Assembly (NCBI GenBank): GCA_914767715.1
Contig: OU612067.1
Span: forward strand, 14,451,001-14,515,000
Source: Membranipora membranacea
Lineage: Eukaryota; Bryozoa; Gymnolaemata; Cheilostomatida; Membraniporidae
Length of the DNA stretch: 64,000 nucleotides
Reading direction: 5' to 3'
Shown: piece after piece, positions 1-11,200 of the stretch
How the letters are laid out: every line of letters begins with the position of its first letter
Position numbering within the stretch: the stretch's first letter is position 1
The notes under the pieces: generated by a model
What the model was told of the DNA's origin: nothing
The model's database searches: none
What the model saw: the letters and a program-made list of their open reading frames with translations, nothing else
Position numbers and translations under genes: made by a program

Positions 1-339
1 ATCCTGGTTGACTGTTCCAGGAATTTTGATGAGATATGTTGTCAACATGTTCCATTCCAATAGGCTCTGGCTCAATGATTTATGTCGCCACCACCACGAC
101 CACCACCACCACCACGACCACCACAACCACCACGACCACCACGACCACCACGACCACCACAACCACCACGACCACCATGACCACCACGACCACCACATGA
201 TTTTCCAGGAACTGCAAATATCTGTTTACGTAAACAATCCTATTTTTAAGTTAGCTCACCTCACTGTTTACTTTTGCTGAGTACTTCACGAGAGCAAGGA
301 TTTTTTTCTCTCCGTACATCAGGTCTTATTTGACCGCCC

Positions 340-450
340 CACTTAACGGGCCCCCTTTAGCTTGGGTGGCTTGTGTGGGGTAGATGACCTATACCCTTGC
401 CCGCCGTTGTCGGCTACTCTTTTTTTTTGAAGAGGCGGAAGGGGATCTAT
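340..450 (-). mobile_element. 5'-truncated SINE fragment (same family as 36430-36680)
   Basis: CCTTGCCCGCCGTTGTCGG, then GAAGAGGCGGAAGGGGATCT, matches the reverse complement of the SINE body around 36585-36640 (GGCGGGCAT, CCTCTTCGTAGG) with scattered changes. Confidence 0.6.
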
Positions 451-1369
451 ATACTGCATGCAAACACACAGTAGACCTCCTGTAATTATGATCCTCCTCT
501 AAACAGACCTGGCTAGGACGACCGGCTTGCCAGTGCCAAATACTCCTTGACAAGAGGCTTATTTAAGAATAGGACACATTAAAAGGTTCTCCATAGACCA
601 CATTTCATCTATCATGATGAGAGCTGTGTGAAACTTATTGTGACTCAATGATTGTCCATTCAAATGGTAATTTTGCTGGATCTCTTTTGGTTGTTTTTCT
701 GGAATGAGGTTGTTTTTCTGGAATACGTTCTATATTTTCACCAGTTATAAAACTGAAATCTGAATTCAGCTGGCCTCCATGCCCTTTAGGTTTCCCGTCA
801 TGCACTAGAGCAAACCAATCCAGTCTGCCATATAAATGGAGTACCTGACAGTTGTTCAAATAGGATGACTTTAACTTGATATCGTATATGACAAGTTCCC
901 CTATTTGGCAACACAAGATACATGGGCTAACAACTCTATGATGCCTGATGACACTATAACCACACCAATTTTTCACCCAAGTGATATTTAAAAAACTGTA
1001 TTAACTGAACCAGGATGAGAATGAAAACAAGATACGATGGCTATTTGCTAGGCTCGCTGCCACAAGGTCCGGTTTTCATCCGAGAATAACAACATTTTTG
1101 CCTAACAATACTCTTGGTTATAATTTTCGTTAGAATTGAAAGTTGTTTCATAATATAACAAAATATAAATCAAAGATTCAAAGTGCTCTCAAATTGCTCC
1201 AGCTAGGTTTAGTTACAAAATACAAAGTATGCTCAGGTGGCTTTGGTACTGCTTGACGTGCTTGGGCGCTGGTTCCCCGCACTGGGTGGGCAAAACACTA
1301 CAAGATATGGAGCCCAGTCAACATGGAATGAATGCTTGACCTACCTCAAAAGAGCACAGTGTATTCTCA

Positions 1370-1410
1370 CAATTCACACATACTACATAATATGTAGTAT
1401 GTGTGAATTG
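1370..1410. repeat. Perfect 41-nt palindrome (hairpin)
   Basis: The arm CAATTCACACATACTACATA at 1370-1389 is followed by its exact reverse complement ending at 1410, with a single central A. It is not near a recognised exon and is probably a very short fold-back (MITE core). Confidence 0.85.
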
Positions 1411-1530
1411 ATATATTATATTGTAATATATAAATTTTCTAATAAATGGCGTATTCAGAGAGTTATGCTTCTGTTATCAAAGTGAAGATAACTCATGTCA
1501 TTATGTACATTCCTTGCTTTTTTTCAACAG

Positions 1531-2477
1531 GAAATTCTGAAGAAATCATACTCTGACCAGGCCTTTCCCTGGCTACTGAAATTTATCAGCAATCAACTTC
1601 AGGGTGATAGGACGTGGCTAGTCGGAGATATAGTCCACTTTACACATATTTTAATCCTTTCTACCACAGATACCTCATTCTATGTATAGGAGGCCAATGT
1701 GTTGGTAGCTGATTGGCTGGTGGTGTGAGAGAGCCAATGCCAGAGAAGATGTCTATTTTTTTGAACTACTTACTGATATATGGTGAATGTGAAAGTAATT
1801 CAGTTTCTTTTTCACTATAATATCTCAATAGGTGCTTTCATTCAGGGACCTGGCATCGGCTATCTTTCTCCCTCAACAACCCAATCAGATCAAAACCAAC
1901 ACATCAGCTGTATATAGACTGCTGTATGGAAAGCAACATCTAACCAGGGTTCCTAGGCAGTTCACAGGTTAATTACCGGGGGTAGTGATACTTGCGTAAC
2001 ACTACCCTTAGTTCATGTGTTTGAATTTTATACTATATTTAAGAAAGCTGTGACTATCGCAGATATATTAGTTTTAATCTTCCGATATATAGCTGATAGT
2101 GTAGAGGGAAGAATATTGTAAGTCCACCTTCTTGTGAAGTCGGGTATTATCTCATTAGCTGCTCCTTAATCTTTAGCGAATGGACCATGAAGGCTGGTTT
2201 CTTGATTAGCAACGATGTGGTGATGTGGTATCAACTCCAGCTTTACCCTTCTAATTGACCATTAGAGAATCTAAAACCTTCGCTTTGTACTCATCTTGTC
2301 TATTTTTAGCTATCCGTGGCAGATATTGCTGCCGCACAATTCTTATATGATCATGGAGAACAGGAACACCAAGACATTATTGAAGCTGACGTAGCAGCCA
2401 CAAATCTAATCAAGTCGGTCACACAGCAAGACAGTATAAAGAGATGGCTCGAAATGAGGCCGGAATCATACTTCTAA
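1531..2477 (+). CDS. Glutathione S-transferase, sigma/HPGDS-like, 3' exons only (C-terminal helical domain)
   Basis: Two exons are supported. 1531-1632 follows the acceptor TTTTTTCAACAG and reads EILKKSYSDQAFPW... to ...RTWLVGDI. 2310-2477 reads LSVADIAAAQFLYDHGEQ... and ends IKRWLEMRPESYF, stop TAA at 2475-2477. Both are phase 0 and join as GDI-LSVADIAAA, matching the 'WL.G..(V/L)t.AD' helix of cytosolic GSTs; the 'W(I/L)..RP.(S/T).F' ending is typical of sigma-class GSTs and haematopoietic prostaglandin D synthase. The family conjugates glutathione to electrophiles or isomerises PGH2, in the cytosol. The N-terminal thioredoxin-fold exons carrying the catalytic Tyr are not visible in 1-1530 and presumably lie upstream of the window. 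The donor after 1632 (GTCCAC) is weak, which is the main doubt. An AATAAA lies at 2907-2912. The family is fairly sure; the exact class is less so. Confidence 0.65.
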
Positions 2478-2999
2478 TTCAAACAGATCACATGATATAC
2501 TATTGCATGTATATATCTGATCGATAGAGAGTGAATTAATTCATTTAGTAAGAGTACCATCACAAGGAATTTGGTGTGACGACCCGCGTTAATTTTTATT
2601 AATTAGGGGTGGGTACATGTTAGGTACTGCTACTTAATTGACTCTAACGATCAGAGATACACATTAATTGTGTGATCTCGATGTCAGTGTGGTTAGAGAT
2701 TGGGTTTTTGCAATCCATTAAAAACTGCTCAGGAATGAGTGTATTGACTCTTCGATGTGTTTGGTCACTGAAAAAGTGAAAATTCGATATTTTACATGTT
2801 GCGCAGTTTGAAACGGACCTTTTACAGTCAAAAGTTTAAGCACTGCTCTTGACTAGCCATGTGTTACTACTTGAGGTCTGGTCTGTTACCAGAATTTTGA
2901 GCACAAAATAAACTGGTCATGTTGTATATACCATTTAATCCATAATGTTGGCTTTCCAAAAATACACAAACGGCTTAGGTCTCATTAAAAATAACGTAG

Positions 3000-3125
3000 C
3001 TCAAAAAATCTATTTTGCAGGTAATTTAACATTTCAGGCATTAAAATTATTGAACGTGGATGAGCTCAAAAAATCTATTTTGCAGGTAATTTAACATTTC
3101 AGGCAATAAAATTATTAAACGTGTA
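3000..3125. repeat. Two-copy tandem duplication, unit about 62 bp
   Basis: A unit beginning GCTCAAAAAATCTATTTTGC and ending near TTAAACGTG occurs twice head to tail (about 3000-3061 and 3062-3123), with only a few differences. It lies in intergenic DNA and looks recent. Confidence 0.85.
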
Positions 3126-3664
3126 TGAGATGAATTAATAAACAGAAATTTTTTTTGCTGTTCATAATTCAATCCCTGTATTGATGGGGTACAGCTCATC
3201 CATCAGCAATCGTTTCCTACAAGAGAGGAGATTTAATTAGATGGAGTTGGGAGTTGCCCCTCATTCTAGCCTGCACTGTGAAGACGAAATAATGAATTTC
3301 CGAAAAGAACATTACGTCATATCCTGAAAAAGGAGCACAGTAAATCAACAACTGATGATACACCGACTCCAATTTCTTGATTTTGTAATTGTTTCCCTGA
3401 CCTCGCTGGGAATTCCAGAATGTTGCATTGTGGGATGCCGATCAACACGCCTACTTTGACTTTTTACATAGTACTGCTTCGATTCAAACTAGACTGAATG
3501 AGCTGTATTACTACATTAAATATAGGTATGTACTAGACCATGTTTGGTCCATTTGCTTGCACTTCGAGTTGTTCCCCCTCCGCTGCTCTAGCTGTAGACT
3601 AGTGGGAGGGAGCAACTGGAATTCAGGCAATTGGATTGAACTTGATGTAGGTAAGTACCTACCG

Positions 3665-3878
3665 AATGAACGCAACGGCATCTATCAGTCAAAAATCTGA
3701 AGAGGAAGATGAAAATAGCAACCAAAAGCAGTACGATCACAGCCACAGCTATCGGTATAACTATTGTGTGGGTGCTCAAAGTTTTGTTCATTACATGGAG
3801 CCTCCCTAACTCCTCACTCACATTTTCTCGAAAGTTATTGAAGTTTCCCTCCTGAACGCTATTCAAGTTATCAACCAT
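3665..3878 (-). CDS. Candidate single exon encoding a membrane-spanning segment (unassigned)
   Basis: On the minus strand the acceptor TTATCTTGCAG precedes an open stretch starting MVDNLNSVQEGNFNNF and running into a strong hydrophobic helix (THTIVIPIAVAVIVLLLVAI then FIFLFRFLTDR). A donor (GTAGGT or GTACTT) lies near 3655-3665. No partner exons are visible upstream (3900-5270) or downstream, and a fold-back element directly abuts its 3' side. It could be one exon of a small type I/III membrane protein or chance. No family recognised. Confidence 0.25.
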
Positions 3879-5279
3879 CTGCAAGATAATTGAGTTACGG
3901 TTACTGTATAAAAACATAATTATGCTCGGATCGCAAATTTTGGTGCTTATTCACAGAAGATGGATGGATCTAGTTCAAGTCACTTTGTATCAACCGTAAA
4001 GAGAGATCTAATGTTGGGACAAACACAGTTTGAGCCCCTCCAAAAACCTGGCCCCAATCCCTGTATATCATTTCAAAAGACAAAATTCCTAGAACGACCA
4101 TAAAATGATTTGTTAAAACTTCACACAATTATTTTATATTCAACTTCTATTTACCTTGTGCGATGCGATTTACTTATTTAACTCACTTTGAGATTTGGCT
4201 GCACGGATGAGGCTATTTCGGAGATTTGCTGATTCATGCGATAATATTTCTCAGGCAACTACATAGTTTAAAATATGCGTGATAGCATTAATCAACATTG
4301 TCCATGAGTGATCTCCCTGCTGTTTTCTTGAGCATTGAAAGGAAGTAAAAATTCACCCACAGACCTCAAACAATTACATACAGTGTTGTCGTCATAGATG
4401 TATACCCCTAAGTGTTAGCTAGCATATTATATAACAGTACTGTACTACTGATGTTAAAATGATGTATCAACAAACTGTTTTGTAAAGGTCACAAAACATC
4501 TGGAACAGCGCTTTGAGCGTAAGCAGCTTTTCTACTGTAAACTTTTGTTTAGATTAAGGCCCTCAGGTCTAAAAATAATTGCAGAAATTCGCAAAACTGT
4601 TCAGGAAACTTTATCTTTGAAGAGAGCAAGAGCCAACAAGCTTCACTACAATTAACAAGTAACTTGGTCGACATGTGGCATATACCCAGATTGGGTAAAA
4701 TTCGATCCAGTTTGCATGTATTTTGAGTTGCTCCCCTTTGATATAGTTTGGGGGGGGGCAACTCCAAATAAAATAAGAACATTATCAGCCTACATTTCTT
4801 ACGGTACAGCACATAATAGGACGGTAGGTTGCGTGGTTAAGCTGATCTAACTTTTATTTGAAAGCGAATAAATAACTGAAACAAAACACAGGTGGAACTG
4901 AGCAAAATAAAAGACCAAGAACAACTCTTACGTAAGCGCAAAATACGTAAAACTTGATATTTCAACATACCAACTATCTTTTGCCAATAAATGTGTATTG
5001 TGACTGAGACATTGAAGGAGGAAAAACGGTACATGTGTGACAATTTATCTTTTTCCTCACACTTACACAAATAGGCGTTTTTAAGTCTTCATAAGTTGTC
5101 GAAAGACAGAATGTTTGACTAGATGTTTATTTGACATGACTTATAAGGTAAGGCCAAAAGGTAACCTCCTTTTATAGGTGAGAACTAAACGAAAAGTGCC
5201 CTTCCTAGTTGCTATTGCGTTGCACAAACCATTTTAATTTATCGATCATCTCTATTACAGGTTCTCAGAGATGGATATT

Positions 5280-8200
5280 TTATATACCGTCAGGGAACAG
5301 GTTCCATATTTGTGATTCAGCTGGCACTGCCGTCATGGCTGATTGAAATCTCTCTGGTTCTGTGTCCCTCATATCTTTAATCATATGTGCCAGCTTAGCT
5401 GAGCTGCCTATAAAATCAAAAACCATAATTCATCATAACTGATACATTTCAATTTGGTGATTAAAAAATAGGGAAAGTTTTGCTGACATTACTAACCTAG
5501 CCACGAAAAACATTCCTTGTGATGGTACTAATGCTAAGTGAATTAGTTCACTCTCTATTGATCAGAGATATGCATGCTATAGTATATCACGTCATCAGTG
5601 TGATTAGATGATACAAACTGATATCAGTTTAAAGTTGACCATCCTAAGGTTAGAACCATTCATAACAACTTCACAGTTTATTAACAAAATCCTTCTCCTC
5701 AATGTGAGAGTCAAATTACCAAATTCTGGAATATTTTTGTGAATGGCGCAGTTGTTTCTCATCTTGCAGGTTAATTGAGAGATCTAAATGGCGCACTCCA
5801 ATGGCTTACTGACTCCGTGATCTGACTGGGCATGTAGATCACTGATAAACTAGGCTATCATTACCACAAAGCAGGTGCCGTAAGGCTTAGTATGCATCAT
5901 GCGTGACTTGAATTTGCGCATGTGCAAGAACAATGAGTTTAGTTTGGGTTCTGATTGCAACTTTGGAAAGGGGAAATGGGATACCCCCTGCATAAACTGT
6001 CAATCAAAATCAGCTAATAATGACAAGAGAGGATAACTATTAATAACAAATCCGCACGCTTTGAGGAGTATGTCACTAGAGCAGGTAGCCAATCAGATGG
6101 CTTTGGAATTCCGAGACTCAATTTTGCAGAGATCAGCTCATGCCCAGAGCTGAGCATGCGCAGAATGCTCAAATGGCTAACGTTAACTCACCAGACGAGA
6201 GTTTGTCTGTCTTGAGTGCATCTGTGATAATCATCAACGATTGTGGTAAACTTTCGACAACCTAAAATTAATAAGGTATCATAATAAATACCAAACTTCT
6301 TCTGTAGACAATAGTTGTGCTACAAAATGTGTGTTATAATTTCGCAGTTGTTCTCTACTGAATAGTAGGTGACAATTCCAACTACAGTGAGAACAAAAAA
6401 AAAACCTGCTGCTGATTCTATTTCAAGCACATGAAATGATTAATCCATTAGTAGGAGAAAAGGGGTTTGAATATTGATGATGAACAATTTTTTTGCCCTA
6501 ACCATCAAATAAACACCAATACTGCTAATATGGATATAGACAGCGGCCTATCGGCAAGTAACAGTGCCATTAACATAAAAATATTTAAATGTCTATGGGT
6601 AGTGCGCACATACTCACCATCTGTTTATAGTTGGGATACAGCGTTTCCACATAACACATTATGACAGTTTCATATTCGCCTAAATCCTGAGTGATTGGTA
6701 ATAGATCCACCAGCAATGCATAAACCTGTCCAACAAAAACACAAATCTTTGTAAGAACTATGTGAAGTTGGGAGCAAGGATAACGATTTTAATAAATCTA
6801 AGACACTAAGCCAATGCCCTAATGTACCTCCATGCACAATGACTTCAATGTACACATAATATGCACAATAAAGTCGACCTTTTGCACCAGAACTCTTAGC
6901 TTTCCAAATTATCTGTACCTGCGCTCTTTTCTACACCTTTTTTGGTCTTGATAACTTGACCAGGCTTACTTGGTACCAGCTTGGTGATGCGGTATATCTC
7001 GTTCAACTTGCCAAGTTATTTAGTTATTTGCTTGTTTTGTCTATGAACTATGAGGGAAGTTGTGCCCACAGTGTGAGGTATCGGGGTTCCTATTAGGACA
7101 TACCTCTTGTACGGGTAGCTGGGAGTGTCCTGCATTCAGAATTCTGGCTGTAGAAGCACAGATATTATCTCTGACTCTCGCTGATTTCTCTCCCTTCACC
7201 AAGTCATGAAACATCTGTAGTATCTCTCCATATTTACTGAGAAGCGACCAGTCAAGGGAAAACAGAAGGTGTCGCGGAGCCAAAATAATTTGATTCATTT
7301 AAATTTTATCAGATGCAATTACAATTAACAATTTCATCACCAAATTAGATAGAAAATAATACGAATATCTTAAATTTTATAAACAGTGTGCAAACAATGG
7401 TTGGGGTTAAGAAGCTAGAGGGATCGCTCACTTGTCACCTGGCAAATGGGCATGGCAATGAAAAACAATGGCTGATGATTTTGTAGAAAACATTTTTACA
7501 TGAAGTAATACATCGGCCATAGTACCAAAAAAAGCTACAGATTGAAAGCCCTTGTACATGTAGAATGGTCATAACACATACAATGATTTTAAAATTATTC
7601 ATAGTTATAAACGCTAGTTAGCGACGATAGAGCTACTCCTCTCACGCTTGGATGCTTAATAGCGGAGCAATAAAAAATCAAATTACAGTGTTATTGATTC
7701 TTGTCATAGGAAAGGATACTATGCAAGAGCCCCGTTACTCGTAGTTACAAGCACTCCGAGAGCGAACACGGCGTTATTCCTGAGCTCGTCGTCTTGGTCT
7801 GTGGCCCCTCGGGTGAACACTGGCGTCAGCTGGGAGACATACGGCGCCCCGCTATCCTCTCCCATCATATCAAGACACTCTGCTATAGTCCCGATAGAGT
7901 AGGCTCGTTCCGTCGGACTACACTGTCCTTTCTGTGACAAAAGAGAAGGTGAAATAGCCACATGATTGTCTTGATATAGACATTTCTTTGCTCACTTCTT
8001 GATGGAACTATGTTTCTCTTGAGATAACAATCTATCAATTCGTCGCATTAACAATAATGTATTATATCATATTAGTGGCAGAGTTAAGAATTGGCGGGTG
8101 GATGGAGGCTTACACTGCACCAAATGTCTGGCGTCACTTTTATGCACTACCCCTTGTGACTTTGAAAATTCTAGAACTAGTTCTTGACTGCAGTCAGCAA

Positions 8201-11200
8201 ACCTGATGATTATGACGGCAATAGCTCTGAAATTAGGAGTTTCTTAATTGTCCAAAACGTTTGTTTGATCAGTTATTTCAGAGGGACTGTGCCTTTCAGG
8301 CCATTATCTTCATAGTAAACAATCAGGAATGCTGGAAAACTAAAACAGCAGGGAAGTTAAACAAATAATTGTAAATTTTTGGCTCCAAGAGCCTCTATCT
8401 TTGTTAGTCACCTGGCTGGGAACAGTAGGGCACCTCATTCATTCTTCAGTTAGAATCTAACTTACACATTTCTTGAGCAGATGAGGCATGAACTCTTTGA
8501 GGTAAGGAGTGAAGACTTGAGGTCCGGTTATCTTAGCTAGTAGAGGTAGAGTACCAGCGGCGTACTCCAATAGGAATGTGTCGTACTCCGCCTGCTCCTC
8601 ATCATCATCGTCATCATCCTCCTCATCCTGACACGCTGTCTGTCAGCACAGAGGTCAAAAGGTCAACAGAGAGGTCAAAAGGTCAAAGATAGGTCAAAAG
8701 TTCAACCATGCCAAACAAGCAAAGCCTAGCCATGTTCACACGGCCACGGGTTTTGGTTTTTTTGGTGAAAAACCAAAAAAACCAAAACCCGTGGCAGCGT
8801 GAACAAGGCTGAGCAAAGCCCATTACAAAAAATGAGCTGACTGTCAAGGGACAACAGAAGCTGCTCATCATGAAGAAGTATGGCACAGAAAAGTAATGCA
8901 TCGAACATAAAAAGAACTTGTAGAGCCAGTTTAGGCCTTGCTCATATACCACAAACATCATATGAAACTAGAATAAATTAGCCGTCAGGGCTGTCATGAA
9001 AATGTTAAACCGAACACCAGACCTCAAATACAATGAGAAGCGCAAATAGATATTGGGATTGGTGCCAATGTGTATAAGCTCCAATAAAACAATGGTCATG
9101 TAGAGATCAAGTTTAATCCAATCTCACTGTTGTTCAGATTGCCACCATTCCACTAAAGAGCTGCCGCCTGTGAAAAAGGGAGCAACTCAAATAGCAGGCA
9201 AATTAGATAATCTGGGTCACGTACATATCTTAATCCGAGCAGGCACAAAAGTAACTCCTGTTACTTCTTGATTACATATAAGGGAATGTCTTGCTGACAT
9301 TACTAACCTTGCCACGTAGAACATCTTTGACGGCTGACACGATACTAGTAAAGGTGTCATCACTGACAGCCAGAACAGGTTCTCCAATACTATCTAACAT
9401 CTCCTGGATACAGTGTAAGGCTGTCATAGCCAAGCTTCGGTCCTTCTCGGATATAACAATCTCTATGTATTTGGGTGTCAGCTCCTTCAACATTTCCTTC
9501 AGAGCTGCATGAAAGAAATGAAGTCTGGACTGTGGTGTTTGACAATGAGCTTTGAAAGTGCAGTAGGCTTTGGAATTGATACACTACTTTTCATGTCTGA
9601 CCACTGATGTTGCTAAATGTGTACGTTGTAAAAATATAATTTTCTGGAATTTTAGAGGTGAGCAGGGGATTCCGCCAAAAAAAACCCTGACAGTCACTAT
9701 GAGAAAGTTGCCATTTTGGCCTAGAGTAAGGCATAACTTTAAGATTTGAGATCATACCAACTTGCTTAAACTGGTATCATGCAGAAATAGAGCTGACAGA
9801 TTGATTCATGATTGATCAACCCTTCTTTTATACCAAATCGATACTATACAATACTATGGTAAATATGCACCCCAATCCACTTGACACCAAAATGAAACAT
9901 GCGGTGAAACTGAGCATGTAATTCGTCATTGTCGGATTCGCCAGGGAGATCTAGCCAATGGAGTCATATATAACTTCAGATCTCTCCGGGGATTCCTGGA
10001 TCAAACGGCATTGTTGGAATTTAGTTGACATTGTCTTGTTGAGTATGGCAAAGCCTAGTAGTTGTTAGCCTGTCTTGACAAGCGCACCATGTTTATCATT
10101 GGACGGAGGACAACGGGCGCAAACTATATTCAAAGCCTTGCTCACTCGTCTCCGAACTTTCGAACGATATCCTGCCAGGAAGCAAAGAATAACCTTGCAT
10201 GCACAATATCATTCTTTAGGCTCAATAGCAAACCTAGTCCAGAATCTTTCATTCCACGTCTCAGCATTTAGAAGTATCATGCAGCAGAGAGCAAGAATCG
10301 CCAAAAAATAATGTGCAGTCAATGTAATGTACTTAGCTAGATATAGGTAACTCAACAATTCAAGTGACGATTTCACATTCAAGAGAGCAGCAAGTGAGAA
10401 ACCGAGGAATCAAAAATTGAGTTTGATCCCATACGTTGTAGTTTAGTCATTGAAGACTGCCCAAAGACCAATACATGTTATAGTCAGGCAGTTACGTATG
10501 ATACAGTTTTAAAATTAAATGCTCTACTTGGCACAAATTATTGATGGTGGAGAAAGTGCCTCCCATAAGGGAAGGTAACTGAAGGTACTGAAGGTACTGA
10601 AGCACTTCACGGAGACTGTGACATCATAATGCAGAGAATGGGAGTTACCTTCCCTTGTGGGAGGCACAAAAAACAAGATCTCTCCCTACCATCAGTCGAC
10701 GGTTGATCGTTCATCTTTGAGTTGTAATCGTAGACAGCAATAGCGAAATTAGCTAAAGCTTTTAATGAGCTCTTAGTAACATCAGAAGATCCAAAGTCCA
10801 GTAGCTTTGTCGTTTCCTGGTAACATGCCTCAATGTATGGCATAAAGTCTTCACTGCAACAAATAAAGTAAGATGGTCAATGGCCATGAAAGGAATACAT
10901 CTCCGATTCCGAGAGTAAAATATTCTCCTCAGCCTTCCATGTAGTACGCAATATGTACCAATTCTTATTTCTCAGTCATGCTGTTTAAAATCTACTTTAC
11001 AGAGAATTCTATCGCCATCAGAACACTTAATGCAAGCTTATCTAAATGCACACATAACATAGACTACAAATGTCTGCCGTCACATTTGTAAAATAAGTAT
11101 CAATCGTTTTATTTGTATATGAGCTAGTTATGCGTGACAGTTGATTTAAAGTTTCTGAGATTGATGATATTCGATGTTTTAAAACTTGTTTTTTTTCATT

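Larger units (their letters stand above)
1..1530. other. Likely intron/upstream DNA of the GST gene; low-complexity tract and SINE relic
   Basis: No exon is recognised. Positions 92-197 are an imperfect 9-bp tandem repeat (CACCACGAC type); its translation is only poly-His/Asp. Positions about 340-450 match, in reverse orientation, the body of the tRNA-derived SINE at 36430-36680. Positions 1370-1410 form a perfect hairpin. The remainder is AT-rich with no recognisable signal. Confidence 0.5.
2478..5279. other. Intergenic region between GST and importin-4 3' ends (tail to tail)
   Basis: Contains the GST polyadenylation signal (2907-2912), a tandem duplication (3000-3125), two members of a GAGTTGC/GCAACTC fold-back family (about 3540-3645 and 4690-4780), one weak minus-strand exon candidate with a membrane helix (3665-3878), and a minus-strand AATAAA (TTTATT at 5126-5131) suited to importin-4. 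Nothing else was recognised. Confidence 0.5.

Noticed and set aside
8-280. Histidine/aspartate-rich open frame
   Set aside because: It is the translation of a CACCACGAC tandem repeat with no plausible start context or flanking coding sequence.
1832-1971. Open stretch (FRDLASAIFLPQQ...) between the two GST exons, bounded by AG and GT
   Set aside because: The GST frame is complete without it, and its insertion would split the conserved GDI-LSVADIA helix. It may be coincidence or an alternative exon.
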